Notes: generated by a model from the letters alone, not told the origin. 54,891 bases of DNA from Anaerovibrio sp. (GCF_024697385.1 NZ_JAILFV010000071.1:1-54891); one strand, 5' to 3'. Shown: positions 35,223 through 44,122, counted from the stretch's first letter. Translations and numbers: made by a program.

Positions 35223-36653
35223 ATGATGCGTTCACTTTTTTCCGGTGTATCCGGACTCAAAAATCATCAGACTCGTATGGATGTTATCGGTAACAATATT
35301 TCCAATGTAAATACCACCGGCTTTAAATCCAGCCGTGTAAATTTTGCTGACTCCCTGAGCCAGACTCTGACCTCGGCTTCCGCAGCCAATGGTACATTGG
35401 CCGGTACAAACCCAAAGCAGATTGGTCTTGGATCAGTAATGTCAAGCATTGATGTAAACTTTAAGGATGGTTCGGTACAGAGCACCGGCCTGAACACAGA
35501 TTTGTGCTTGTCCGGTAATGCATTGTTTATAGTTCAGCAGGGCAACCAGACCTACTATACCCGTAATGGTGCGTTCTTGTTTGATGCAGATGGTAATTTC
35601 GTAAATTCTGATGGACTATATGTCCAGGGATTTATGAACAATTCTGTAACTGAGCATGATGCTATTAATACCAATGGAGGTATATCAAATATTACTGTTC
35701 GTGCCGGCAAGTCCATGCCTTCGGCTCAGACGGAGTCTATCGATTACATAAACAATTTAAATGCATCTACGCCAACTATTGAGAGTATGACAGTAACTGC
35801 AAGTGATGGAAGTACATCCTCGCCTACTGAGGCCACTATTGATGGTACCAATAATGTATCTGCAGTGCTGACCCTTTCTGATGGCACTAATCTGACTGTA
35901 ACATCAGGTACATATACTGTTGGGCATAGCGTACCAATTTCGACAACAGTGAATGTTTATGATTCCTTGGGGGCAAAGCATGTTGTTCCGGTGACTGTTG
36001 AAAAAACAGGTGCTGATAAATGGTTGGCAAAGCTCAGTGGTGCTACTTATCCTACTTCCGGTGATCCTTATTTGAAAATAACTGAAGATGATGGTACTAC
36101 CACTACAATAACCATGACTGATACTACTATTCCGTTTACATCAGAAGGAGCATTTGATACCAGTACCGGCGGTACAGGTACCATGAAACTAACATATACC
36201 AATGGAGCAGCTGATCAGAGCGTGACCGTAACTTATGCAAATCTTACCCAGTACGCAAATTCCAGCACCATTAATGCTGAGGCTGATGGGTATGCTGCCG
36301 GTACCTTGGAGAGTGTAAGCATTGATAAGTCAGGTATTGTTTATGGTACCTATACCAATGGTGTGCTTCGCCAGGAGGCTCAGATTGCTGTTGCACAGTT
36401 TACTAATGCTTCAGGTCTCACCAAGAATGGTAATTCCCTCTATTTGGAGTCCCAAAACTCCGGAACTCCTAATGTGGGAACCTCCAGTGGCTTTGGTGTA
36501 ACCATTACTGCCTCTGCCTTGGAAATGTCTAATGTTGATGTAGCCAATGAGTTCAGTGACATGATTATTACCCAGCGTGGATTCCAGTCAAACTCCAAGA
36601 TCATCACAGTATCAGATGAGCTGCTGGAAACACTGATTAACATGAAGAGATAA
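35223..36653 (+). CDS. flgE: Flagellar hook protein FlgE
   Basis: The 476-residue protein is the hook subunit. The N-terminal D0 motif (SGVSGLKNHQTRMDVIGNNISNVNTTGFKSSRV) and C-terminal D0 motif (SNVDVANEFSDMIITQRGFQSNSKIITVSDELLETLINMKR) are canonical. The middle is a Thr- and Ser-rich exposed region (about residues 190-330) likely forming surface domains. AAAGGAGATTG precedes the first of two adjacent ATGs. Confidence 0.96.
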   Translation: MMRSLFSGVSGLKNHQTRMDVIGNNISNVNTTGFKSSRVNFADSLSQTLTSASAANGTLAGTNPKQIGLGSVMSSIDVNFKDGSVQSTGLNTDLCLSGNALFIVQQGNQTYYTRNGAFLFDADGNFVNSDGLYVQGFMNNSVTEHDAINTNGGISNITVRAGKSMPSAQTESIDYINNLNASTPTIESMTVTASDGSTSSPTEATIDGTNNVSAVLTLSDGTNLTVTSGTYTVGHSVPISTTVNVYDSLGAKHVVPVTVEKTGADKWLAKLSGATYPTSGDPYLKITEDDGTTTTITMTDTTIPFTSEGAFDTSTGGTGTMKLTYTNGAADQSVTVTYANLTQYANSSTINAEADGYAAGTLESVSIDKSGIVYGTYTNGVLRQEAQIAVAQFTNASGLTKNGNSLYLESQNSGTPNVGTSSGFGVTITASALEMSNVDVANEFSDMIITQRGFQSNSKIITVSDELLETLINMKR

Positions 36654-36681
36654 TTGAAATTTTAAATGCTGTTTGTTGGTG

Positions 36682-36697
36682 GGTGCCCACTGGCACC
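36682..36697. other. Hairpin between flgE and flbD
   Basis: GGTGCC and GGCACC form a perfect 6-bp stem around CACT, 28 bases after the flgE stop. No T run follows, so it is not a normal terminator. It could stabilise the flgE mRNA or cause partial attenuation. Confidence 0.45.
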
Positions 36698-36737
36698 TGC
36701 CAATAAATGGCAGAATTTGAATGAGGGGGAGCTTATG

Positions 36738-36935
36738 ATGATTAAGCTTACAAAGTTTAACTCTGATAAGAGTAAAAAAGGGGAATTTATCCTAAACGCA
36801 GAAATTATAGAAACAATTGAGGAAACTCCAGATACTGTAATCACTCTTACTAATGGCAAAAAGCTTATTGTTGAGGAAGATATGGAAGATGTGGTGCGCA
36901 TGGTGATGAAATATAAGCGTGCCATTTTTAAATGA
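36738..36935 (+). CDS. flbD: Flagellar protein FlbD
   Basis: The 65-residue protein matches FlbD/YlzI, a small protein of Firmicutes flagellar operons with no firmly assigned role. The usual core IKLTKFN...FILNAEIIETIEETPDTVITLTNGKKLIVEE is seen, with a short charged insertion (SDKSKKGE) after the first strand. GAGGGGGAG lies before ATGs at 36735 and 36738; spacing favours 36738. The motA-motB pair that often follows in clostridia is absent. Confidence 0.87.
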   Translation: MIKLTKFNSDKSKKGEFILNAEIIETIEETPDTVITLTNGKKLIVEEDMEDVVRMVMKYKRAIFK

Positions 36936-37036
36936 TTATTTAAGGACATAGTCTAATAGTCTAATGTTATATATTATTTGCTATAAATAGTTGTATTTTG
37001 GTCTAATATTGTTACAATAAAGATATTGAATATATT

Positions 37037-37058
37037 TTGATAAACTTTCCTTTATCAA
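37037..37058. promoter_or_regulatory. 8-bp inverted repeat upstream of fliL
   Basis: TTGATAAA (37037-37044) and TTTATCAA (37051-37058) are exact complements separated by 6 bases, in a 155-base gap after flbD. TAAA at 37018-37021 precedes TTTGATAA by about 15 bases, loosely recalling a sigma-28 promoter (TAAA, spacer, GCCGATAA). AGTCTAAT is repeated at 36950-36967. The gap holds no gene. Confidence 0.35.
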
Positions 37059-37090
37059 TGATATAGATAAAAACAAAGGAGTGACATACA

Positions 37091-37609
37091 ATGGCTGATG
37101 AAGAGAAGACTGAAGAGCAGGCACCTGAAGCAGGGAAGTCAAAAAAACTTTCTCCTATACTGATAGTTGTTGTCCTTATAGTTATTGGATTCTTGTTATC
37201 AGGCACTATAGCCTACTTTATTACGACACAGCTTGTTAATACAGGTGGCAGTGTTTCTGGTGGAGAAGTGAAAAATCATGATCCTGGCGTGTTTGTAAAG
37301 CTGGGTGACCCTAAAGAGGGCCTGATTGTAAATGTTGGCGGAATAAAAGCCAGCAGGTTCCTCAAGATTGGTATTGTAATGGAATTAAATCCTGAGAAAG
37401 AAGAAATTGTTAAGGAAGGAAAGCTTGTTCCAATGGCTGAAACCAAAATTATGGATTCAACCCTACAGATTCTTCGCACAATAAAGATTGAAGAGTTGGA
37501 TGCCAACAAGCAGGATGACCTCAAGGCGAAGCTAAAGGCAGAGGTCAATAAGGCGTTGGGTGAAGGCAGTGTTTTTGATGTATATATCACCAGCTTTATG
37601 CTTCAATAA
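37091..37609 (+). CDS. fliL: Flagellar basal body-associated protein FliL
   Basis: The 172-residue protein has a charged cytoplasmic start, one transmembrane span (about residues 21-46, LSPILIVVVLIVIGFLLSGTIAYFI) and a periplasmic domain with the FliL pattern (LIVNVGG..RFLKIGIVMELN, and the ending VFDVYITSFMLQ). FliL surrounds the stator and tunes motor output. AAAGGAGTGAC precedes the ATG. Confidence 0.93.
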   Translation: MADEEKTEEQAPEAGKSKKLSPILIVVVLIVIGFLLSGTIAYFITTQLVNTGGSVSGGEVKNHDPGVFVKLGDPKEGLIVNVGGIKASRFLKIGIVMELNPEKEEIVKEGKLVPMAETKIMDSTLQILRTIKIEELDANKQDDLKAKLKAEVNKALGEGSVFDVYITSFMLQ

Positions 37610-37664
37610 ATGATATACATTACTATATATACTTTTGAATATGAGAAGGAAAGGGGGATGAAGC

Positions 37665-38669
37665 TTGGCAGATGATGTATTATCGCAATCTGAAATAGAT
37701 AAACTACTGGCGCAGTTTGCTTCCGGTGAAGCAGATGCTGAAGAGATGCAAAAGGAAGAAAACCAAAAAAAGGTTAAATCTTACGACTTTAAGCGCCCGG
37801 ATAAGTTCTCTAAGGATCAGATCAGAACATTAAATATGCTGCATGACAACTTTGCGCGGTTATTCAACACATATTTGTCCACATACCTGCGTGCACTTGT
37901 TTCTGTTGAAGTTGCGTCAGTTGAGCAGTTGACATATCAAGAGTTTGTTCAATCGCTTTCAAACCCTAGTGTTATTGGAATTTTGGCAGTACCACCTTTA
38001 AAGGGAAATATCATCATGGAGATGAATTCCGGTATTGCGTTTTCTATTATAGACCGTGTTTTCGGTGGGCAGGGAGAGAATACCATCAAGTCACGGGTTT
38101 TGACGGAAATAGAGGAGGCTGTTATCAGGAGGATTTTTGATAAAGCCTTGGGACATTTGCGGGAAGCTTGGTTTAATGTTGTTCAGTTCAATCCAAAGAT
38201 GGAAGCAATGGAGTCAAACCCGCAGTTTGCCCAGATAGTTCCACCTAGTGATATGGTTGTTATCATTACGCTTCAAACTAAAATTGGTTCTGTGGAAGGC
38301 TTTATGAATATATGTATTCCATATTTGGTTCTTGAACCGATTATGTCAAAGCTGACTACCACTTTCTGGGTTGCGGCTAACCTTTCCAAGGAAGAGCACC
38401 CGGAACATGAAGAAATGATTCAAAAGAAGCTTAGAAAGACAAAGGTCCCTGTTATCATACAAATGGGACAATTTGACATTTCAGTTCGTGAGTTCCTGTC
38501 GCTGAGTTATGGAGATGTATTACAGCTTGATACGAAGGTTGATGATGAACTGAAATGTATAATCGGCAATAATACTAAATTCTATTGCCGACCAGGTACA
38601 GCCGGCAAAAAAGCGGCTGTCCAAATTACACGATTGATTACGGAAGGAGATGAAGGCACTAATGGGTGA
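37665..38669 (+). CDS. fliM: Flagellar motor switch protein FliM
   Basis: The 334-residue C-ring protein binds phosphorylated CheY. The N-terminal CheY-binding segment is VLSQSEIDKLLAQF, the CheC-like middle holds FDKALGHLREAWFNV, and the C-terminal SpoA domain ends near RPGTAGKKAAVQI. Translation starts at TTG 37665, with AAAGGGGGATG in front. The end overlaps fliY by 8 bases. Confidence 0.94.
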   Translation: MADDVLSQSEIDKLLAQFASGEADAEEMQKEENQKKVKSYDFKRPDKFSKDQIRTLNMLHDNFARLFNTYLSTYLRALVSVEVASVEQLTYQEFVQSLSNPSVIGILAVPPLKGNIIMEMNSGIAFSIIDRVFGGQGENTIKSRVLTEIEEAVIRRIFDKALGHLREAWFNVVQFNPKMEAMESNPQFAQIVPPSDMVVIITLQTKIGSVEGFMNICIPYLVLEPIMSKLTTTFWVAANLSKEEHPEHEEMIQKKLRKTKVPVIIQMGQFDISVREFLSLSYGDVLQLDTKVDDELKCIIGNNTKFYCRPGTAGKKAAVQITRLITEGDEGTNG

Positions 38670-39903
38670 TGCACTTACACAGGAGGAGATTGATGCGCTG
38701 ATGAACGGTGGTGGAGCTCCTTCTAGCAGTGATCCAGAGCCTACTGAGGCTGCACCGGCTTCTTCCGATGCTGAAGCAGGGAGTATGCTTTCAGATATAG
38801 AGAAAGATGCTTTAGGAGAGATTGGTAATATTTCAATGGGGAGTGCGGCAACAACATTGTCCGTACTTTTGGGTCATAAGGTTAATATTACCACACCGAC
38901 TGTTAAGCTAGATACCATTGCGACCATCAAGGATGAATATCCAATGCCATATTTGGTGGTTGAAGTTGGTTATGTTATTGGTATTAATGGTAACAACATT
39001 CTGGCCATACAGGCACAGGATGCTTCAATCATTGCCGATTTGATGATGGGTAATGATGGTCTTAATCCGCCACAGGAGCTCAATGAAATACATATGAGTG
39101 CCGTTGGCGAGTCCATGAATCAGATGATGGGGACAGTGGCAACGTCATTGTCTACCATGTTCAACAAGAAAATTGATATTTCACCTCCGAAGGTAAATCT
39201 TGTTGACTTCGGGACTGGGGAAAACAATGAAGTTGATTCTATCCTGGGAGAAAATGCTCCGGTTGCAAAGATATCATTCCGCATGGAAGTTGACGGTCTT
39301 ATTGATAGTGAGATCATGCAGATTCTTCCGTTGGATGTAGCCAAGGAAATGGTTGAGTTCCTGATTAATGGTGGGGCACAGCCTGAAGAAGAACCAGAAC
39401 CGGCACCAGCACCAGCTGCCCCGGCTCCGGCACCGGCACCTGCCCCGGCTGCAGCACCAGCTCCGGCTCCTGCACCAGCTCCGGCTCCGCCACCTCAGGC
39501 TCCACCAATGATGGCACCTCCTCCTGGAGGCCAGCCAATATATGCTCCACCTGCACAATATGCACAATCTGCAGTGGTTGGGGCAGGCGTTCCGGTTCAG
39601 AGTGCGCAGTTTGCACCGCTTACTAATGAACCGGTTGAGGCCAATACAGCCAACATAAGTCTCATTCAGGATGTACCGCTGCAAGTTACTGTAGAACTTG
39701 GACGGGCCCGGAAATCAATTAAGGAGATTCTGGAATTCTCCACTGGTTCAATCATTGAACTGGATAAATTGGCTGGTGAGCCTGTAGACATTCATGTCAA
39801 TGGTCAGTTGACTGCAAAGGGTGAAGTCGTAGTAATTGACGAAAACTTCGGCGTTCGTATTACTGAGATTGTAAGTCCTTTGGAAAGAGTACAAAGCCTG
39901 TGA
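38662..39903 (+). CDS. fliY: Flagellar motor switch phosphatase FliY (with FliN-like domain)
   Basis: The 413-residue protein replaces FliN. It has an N-terminal FliM-like CheY-P-binding peptide (LTQEEIDALMNGGG), two CheC-type phosphatase motifs (DALGEIGNISMGSAATTLS and EIHMSAVGESMNQMMGTVATSL), a Pro-Ala repeat linker (DNA 39400-39530) and a C-terminal SpoA/FliN domain (VPLQVTVELGRARKSIKEIL). It should dephosphorylate CheY-P at the switch. ATG 38662 has GAAGG 5 bases before it; an ATG at 38650 directly abuts a ribosome binding site and is less likely. Confidence 0.93.
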   Translation: MGDALTQEEIDALMNGGGAPSSSDPEPTEAAPASSDAEAGSMLSDIEKDALGEIGNISMGSAATTLSVLLGHKVNITTPTVKLDTIATIKDEYPMPYLVVEVGYVIGINGNNILAIQAQDASIIADLMMGNDGLNPPQELNEIHMSAVGESMNQMMGTVATSLSTMFNKKIDISPPKVNLVDFGTGENNEVDSILGENAPVAKISFRMEVDGLIDSEIMQILPLDVAKEMVEFLINGGAQPEEEPEPAPAPAAPAPAPAPAPAAAPAPAPAPAPAPPPQAPPMMAPPPGGQPIYAPPAQYAQSAVVGAGVPVQSAQFAPLTNEPVEANTANISLIQDVPLQVTVELGRARKSIKEILEFSTGSIIELDKLAGEPVDIHVNGQLTAKGEVVVIDENFGVRITEIVSPLERVQSL

Positions 39904-40022
39904 TTTAGTTGGGCGCTGCCTGACAATTTTACGATATGGGTTATGGCTCGACATTTCATGAGTACAGCCTGTGGCTTAATGCCTGCGTTGTTGGATAGAA
40001 GCTTTGATGGGCTTGGTAGTAC

Positions 40023-40051
40023 TTGTTAAATCGAAATGTTTAATATATAAT
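40023..40051 (+). promoter_or_regulatory. Sigma-A type promoter before cheY
   Basis: TTGTTA (40023-40028) and TATAAT (40046-40051) are spaced by 17 bp, about 70 bases before cheY. The cluster thus probably has an internal transcription start. The stretch 39904-40022 before it holds nothing I recognise. Confidence 0.7.
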
Positions 40052-40122
40052 ATAATAAGAGTAGTATAAGTAGATAATATTTCAATTCAGGATATGAGAA
40101 TATTAATGAGGAGAGATGACAA

Positions 40123-40485
40123 ATGGCAGTAAGAGTATTAGTAGTAGATGATGCGGCATTCATGAGAATGATGGTAAAGGACATTTTATCAAAGAATGGT
40201 TATGAAGTCGTTGGAGAGGCTGAGAATGGTATGAAGGCTCTGGAGAAGTATCAGGAGCTGAAGCCAGATCTTACTACTATGGATATTACCATGCCTGAGA
40301 TGGATGGTATCAGCGCCGTAAAAGAAATAAGGAAAATAGATCCAAATGCAAAAATTGTTATGTGTTCTGCAATGGGTCAGCAGGCTATGGTTATTGAAGC
40401 AATTCAGGCCGGAGCCCGTGATTTTATTGTAAAGCCATTCCAGGCAGATCGTGTTCTTGAAGCCGTTCGCAAAGCAGTTGGCTGA
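40123..40485 (+). CDS. cheY: Chemotaxis response regulator CheY
   Basis: The 120-residue single receiver domain is the diffusible signal to the switch. D9 and D10 (VVDDAAF), the phosphorylation site D54 (TTMDITMPEMDG) and K104 (FIVKPF) are in place. ATGAGGAGAGATG precedes the start. Lying between fliY and fliO, it follows the Firmicutes flagellar order. Confidence 0.96.
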   Translation: MAVRVLVVDDAAFMRMMVKDILSKNGYEVVGEAENGMKALEKYQELKPDLTTMDITMPEMDGISAVKEIRKIDPNAKIVMCSAMGQQAMVIEAIQAGARDFIVKPFQADRVLEAVRKAVG

Positions 40486-41042
40486 TGAAGAACTGGAGTC
40501 ATTTCTGCTCCATGGCATCTGTCCTATGTATATTTATATTGGTGTTATCAGTGCTGTCGCCGGATTGTCTGGCGGCAGCTGATTCGGCTAATAATGGTGG
40601 ATATCTAGCTGGTTATGAGAATACCGATCCACAACCTTCTCAAATGTCATGGTGGTCAACATTGGCATATTTAATCAGTCTTTTGGCTGTGTTTGCCTTT
40701 GTGGTTGTCATGGCATATTTTGCGTCTAAATTTTTAGGCGGGAGGTTTGCCAATGCTACCGGTCAAAGTGGTGGCAAGATTTTGGAGCATTTGCCATTGG
40801 GACCAAATAAATCGGTTTGTGTTGTGGAATTAGGCGGTAAAACCCTGATGTTGGGAGTTACGGATCATCAGGTGACATTATTGGGTGAAGTGACTGATCC
40901 TGAGGAGATTGAACGGCTGCGAAGGCAGTCCATAATTCAGCCAATAGACGATAGTATATTTGCCAGCCAGCTGTCGACACTGGACCAGATGACAAAAAGG
41001 ATACCTTCCTTTATTAAGGACAGTATAAAACGGAGAAGATAG
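40485..41042 (+). CDS. fliO: Flagellar biosynthesis protein FliO
   Basis: The 185-residue protein has an N-terminal signal-like hydrophobic stretch (VLCIFILVLSVLSPDCLA), a second transmembrane span (about residues 60-80, LAYLISLLAVFAFVVVMAYFA) and the FliO cytoplasmic motif (GGKILEHLPLGPNKSVCVVELGGKTLMLGVT). FliO helps assemble the FliP ring of the export gate. The start shares its A with the cheY stop, with only a weak ribosome binding site, so translation is probably coupled. Confidence 0.87.
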   Translation: MKNWSHFCSMASVLCIFILVLSVLSPDCLAAADSANNGGYLAGYENTDPQPSQMSWWSTLAYLISLLAVFAFVVVMAYFASKFLGGRFANATGQSGGKILEHLPLGPNKSVCVVELGGKTLMLGVTDHQVTLLGEVTDPEEIERLRRQSIIQPIDDSIFASQLSTLDQMTKRIPSFIKDSIKRRR

Positions 41043-41054
41043 GGGTTGTGAAGC

Positions 41055-41813
41055 TTGACCAGGCCACAGCGGCTGCTTTTTTTGGGAGTAAGCCTGCTTT
41101 TATTTTTTTGTTTTATAGGTGATGCTTCTGCGGCACCTATTATACCAAATGTCAATATTGATGTAGGATCGTCGGATAAGCCCCAGGATGTTGCAGTTAC
41201 CCTGCAGCTTATGGCGGTGCTGACCATCCTTTCTATCGCACCATCTATTTTGATAATGACTACGGCCTTTATCAGAATTGTTGTGGTGCTTGGTTTTTTG
41301 CGTAATGCATTATCCACGCAGACCAGTCCACCAAACATGGTGATTATTGGATTGTCGCTATTTTTAACATTTTATATCATGGCACCATATTGGAGTCAGG
41401 CCAATGAATATGGACTACAGCCATATTTAGCCGGAGAGATAACCCAGGAGGAGGCAATAGACAATACTATTGCACCAATACGGGAATTTATGTTTAAACA
41501 GACAAGGGAAGCCGATTTGGCAATGTTTGTAAACCTTGCTGATGCACCGCGCCCTGCAGGGCCGGAGGAGGTCTCCACCTTTACTCTTATTCCGGCATAT
41601 ATGATAAGCGAATTAAAGACAGCTTTTCAGCTGGGCTTTATGATATATATTCCATTTATCGTAATAGATATGATAGTGGCCAGTACCCTTATGTCAATGG
41701 GTATGATGATGTTGCCACCGGTAATGATTTCGTTACCTTTTAAGATTTTGCTGTTTGTCCTGGTAGACGGATGGCATTTGTTGATTAAGTCATTGATAGT
41801 CAGCTTTAAATAG
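41055..41813 (+). CDS. fliP: Flagellar export gate protein FliP
   Basis: The 252-residue polytopic protein is the main pore subunit of the export gate. An N-terminal signal sequence is present (LLFLGVSLLLFFCFIGDASA), followed by the family patterns TAFIRIVVVLGFLRNALSTQTSPPN and FMIYIPFIVIDMIVASTLMSMGMMMLPP. Translation starts at TTG 41055 with AGGGGTTGTGAAG upstream. Confidence 0.95.
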   Translation: MTRPQRLLFLGVSLLLFFCFIGDASAAPIIPNVNIDVGSSDKPQDVAVTLQLMAVLTILSIAPSILIMTTAFIRIVVVLGFLRNALSTQTSPPNMVIIGLSLFLTFYIMAPYWSQANEYGLQPYLAGEITQEEAIDNTIAPIREFMFKQTREADLAMFVNLADAPRPAGPEEVSTFTLIPAYMISELKTAFQLGFMIYIPFIVIDMIVASTLMSMGMMMLPPVMISLPFKILLFVLVDGWHLLIKSLIVSFK

Positions 41814-41824
41814 GGGATGGTTTG

Positions 41825-42094
41825 ATGTCGGGAGATTTGGTTATACAGCTGGCGCAGGAGGCTTTGCGTGTTGTATTGCTGGTGTCTGCACCAATGCTGG
41901 GGCTGGGTCTGATGGTAGGTCTGATGGTCAGTGTGTTCCAGGCTACCACATCTATTCAGGAACAGACATTGGCGTTTATTCCGAAAATTGTGGCAGTTTT
42001 TGTGGCAATTTTGATTTTCGGGCCATGGATGCTTAGAATTATGGTGGAATACTTTACGAATGTTTTCGTGAATCTGCCGCTATATGTGAAATGA
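41825..42094 (+). CDS. fliQ: Flagellar export gate protein FliQ
   Basis: The 89-residue protein has two transmembrane helices and the family centre GLMVGLMVSVFQATTSIQEQTLAFIPKI. GGGGATGG precedes the ATG at 41825; the frame also allows a TTG three bases earlier. Confidence 0.94.
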   Translation: MSGDLVIQLAQEALRVVLLVSAPMLGLGLMVGLMVSVFQATTSIQEQTLAFIPKIVAVFVAILIFGPWMLRIMVEYFTNVFVNLPLYVK

Positions 42095-42107
42095 TGAGGT
42101 AAAGTAA

Positions 42108-42890
42108 GTGGATTTTTATGATTTACTGCAAAATCATGCTGCTGTGTTCCTGTTGATGATGACCCGGATAAGTGGGATTTTCCTGATAGCACCTTTTTTT
42201 GGAAGTCAGAATATTCCAGTGTATTTTCGAGCAGGTATCGCTTTTGCCATTTCACTTGTGATGTTTCCGGTCATAGACCAGAAGATGGCCATAGAAGCAC
42301 CCATGTCCATTCCGGGGTATTCACTTGCTGTACTGGCAGAATTGGTCATAGGCTGGACAATAGGTTTTGTTTCATATGTCACATTACAGGCCGTTAATTT
42401 TGGCGGTAAAATGATGGATATGCAGGCAGGCTTTTCAGTGGTCAGTGAGATAGACCCTACCTCCGGGCAGCAGAACCCACTTATCGGCAGCTTTTTATAC
42501 TATTTGACATTGATGGTATTTTTGGCTACCAATGGCCATCATGTTTTATTGGCATCCCTCATACGGAGTTTTGATGCCATTCCAATTATGGGGATGAATT
42601 ATAACAGCTCCATAGCTGAACTCATGGTTGATTTTACGGCAGGTATTTTCCTTACAGGGGTAAAAATTGCCATGCCCATTACTTTTGCAATATTGCTTAC
42701 CAATGTGTCCTTGGGCATATTGGCCCGTACAATGCCACAGCTGAATATCTTTGTTGTAGGTATTCCGATGCAGATTATTATTGGCTTGTTTGTACTGGGA
42801 ATAACAATCCCGTTTTATATACTGTTTTTGGATGTGCTGTTTAATGAAATGTATGGAAACATTGGAATTGTCTTACGGGCATTACAATAA
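42108..42890 (+). CDS. fliR: Flagellar export gate protein FliR
   Basis: The 260-residue polytopic protein completes the FliPQR gate. Family features are the N-terminal FLLMMTRISGIFLIAPFFGSQNIPVYFRAG and central GWTIGFVSYVTLQAVNFGGKMMDMQAGF. It starts at GTG 42108, with GAGGTAAAG upstream. Its 3' end overlaps the flhB start region. Confidence 0.95.
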   Translation: MDFYDLLQNHAAVFLLMMTRISGIFLIAPFFGSQNIPVYFRAGIAFAISLVMFPVIDQKMAIEAPMSIPGYSLAVLAELVIGWTIGFVSYVTLQAVNFGGKMMDMQAGFSVVSEIDPTSGQQNPLIGSFLYYLTLMVFLATNGHHVLLASLIRSFDAIPIMGMNYNSSIAELMVDFTAGIFLTGVKIAMPITFAILLTNVSLGILARTMPQLNIFVVGIPMQIIIGLFVLGITIPFYILFLDVLFNEMYGNIGIVLRALQ

Positions 42891-43986
42891 TAACCATAGC
42901 TTCAAACCCTTCAGGTTTGATTTACAACTTTTTGCAGGGGAAAAGACTGAGGAACCAACTGCCAAGCGTAAGGCCGATGCCAAGAAAAAAGGTCAGGTCG
43001 GGCGCAGTCAGGAGGTAAATGCAGCCTTTGTTTTGTTGGTTGGTTTTATGATATTGCGTTTTTTAGGTGGAAATGCAGTAGAGGAGATCATGAATTATTC
43101 CACCTATGTTTTTGGCAATCTAAATGCAGATATAAATGAAGAATCCATAATGCAGATGTTTATAGCCATAATAATTCTTTTGGCGAAAACCTCCATGCCC
43201 CTTATGGTGTTCATAATGATTATTGGCCTGGCCATGAATATCGCACAGGTAGGATTCAATTTCTCCACTGAGCAGATATCCTTTAATCCGGGGAAAATGA
43301 GTCCCATAAGCGGAATAAAAAGGATGTTTTCCAAGCGATCGTTGGTGGAACTGGTTAAATCCCTGTTTAAAATAGCAATCATAGGATATTTTGTGTTTTC
43401 ATATCTTTCGGATGAAATCTTTCAGATTCCCAAGCTGATTTATATGGACCTGCTTGGTGGGCTGCATAAGATGTCAGATACGATTTTCGGTTTGGCCTTT
43501 AAGATTATTGGTGTTTTTATCGTAATGGCTGCCATGGATTTTGCATATCAGAAATGGCAGAACACCCAGGATTTGAAAATGTCCAAGCAGGAAGTCAAGG
43601 AGGAATTCAAGCAACAGGAAGGAGATCCAAAGATCAAGGGTAAAATTCGTCAGAAACAGCGTCAGATGGCTATGGCCAGGATGATGCAGGAGGTTCCTAA
43701 GGCGGATGTTATTATTACAAACCCTACACATTTTGCTGTTGCGTTAAAATATGAGAGTGGTATGTCTGCTCCGGTAGTTATAGCCAAAGGGCAGGACCTG
43801 GTTGCTCAAAAAATAAAAAGTCTTGCCAGGGACAGCAAGGTGCCGATTGTGGAGAACAAGCCACTGGCCAGGGCACTCTTTGCTGCTGTTGAGGTAGGGG
43901 GACTGGTCCCTCACGAGCTGTATAAGGCTGTTGCTGAAGTTTTGGCATATGTATACAGATTGAAAAGAAGAACCAGATATGCATGA
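42844..43986 (+). CDS. flhB: Flagellar export switch protein FlhB
   Basis: The roughly 380-residue membrane protein switches substrate specificity of export. The opening FDLQLFAGEKTEEPTAKRKADAKKKGQVGRS is typical. Four hydrophobic spans follow, then the autocleavage site NPTH in IITNPTHFAVALKYE. The start is uncertain: GGATGTG favours ATG 42844, which overlaps the end of fliR by 47 bases and adds about 25 residues before the conserved FDLQLF; 42832 and 42853 are alternatives. Confidence 0.94.
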   Translation: MKCMETLELSYGHYNNNHSFKPFRFDLQLFAGEKTEEPTAKRKADAKKKGQVGRSQEVNAAFVLLVGFMILRFLGGNAVEEIMNYSTYVFGNLNADINEESIMQMFIAIIILLAKTSMPLMVFIMIIGLAMNIAQVGFNFSTEQISFNPGKMSPISGIKRMFSKRSLVELVKSLFKIAIIGYFVFSYLSDEIFQIPKLIYMDLLGGLHKMSDTIFGLAFKIIGVFIVMAAMDFAYQKWQNTQDLKMSKQEVKEEFKQQEGDPKIKGKIRQKQRQMAMARMMQEVPKADVIITNPTHFAVALKYESGMSAPVVIAKGQDLVAQKIKSLARDSKVPIVENKPLARALFAAVEVGGLVPHELYKAVAEVLAYVYRLKRRTRYA

Positions 43987-44122
43987 TACGATAGGGCTGA
44001 ATTTTCATTTCCCAAAAGGAGAGCTAAAGTCTCAACAAATGGTGAGCAGAGTTCTCACCTCGTATGATGAAATGCTGGAGCCTTTAGAAAAAGCGCTGAT
44101 AGGAATATATTCTTCAATATAA
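43979..44122 (+). CDS. 47-residue ORF between flhB and flhA, unknown
   Basis: An ATG overlapping the last codons of flhB opens a 47-codon frame (MHDTIGLNFHFPKGELKSQQ, then a helical MVSRVLTSYDEMLEPLEKALIGIYSSI). AAAGAAG a few bases upstream is a moderate ribosome binding site. The 43 bases after it lead straight to flhA. Without this ORF, flhB and flhA would be separated by an unusual 180-base gap in an otherwise tight operon. It is not recognised. It has no membrane span. Confidence 0.6.
   Translation: MHDTIGLNFHFPKGELKSQQMVSRVLTSYDEMLEPLEKALIGIYSSI

Noticed and set aside
39400..39530. Repetitive GC-rich tract that looks like a tandem repeat array
   Set aside because: It is the in-frame Pro-Ala linker of fliY; such linkers are common between FliY domains.
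39943..40029. 28-codon frame before cheY (MARHFMSTACGLMP...)
   Set aside because: It has no ribosome binding site, and its end overlaps the -35 box of the cheY promoter.
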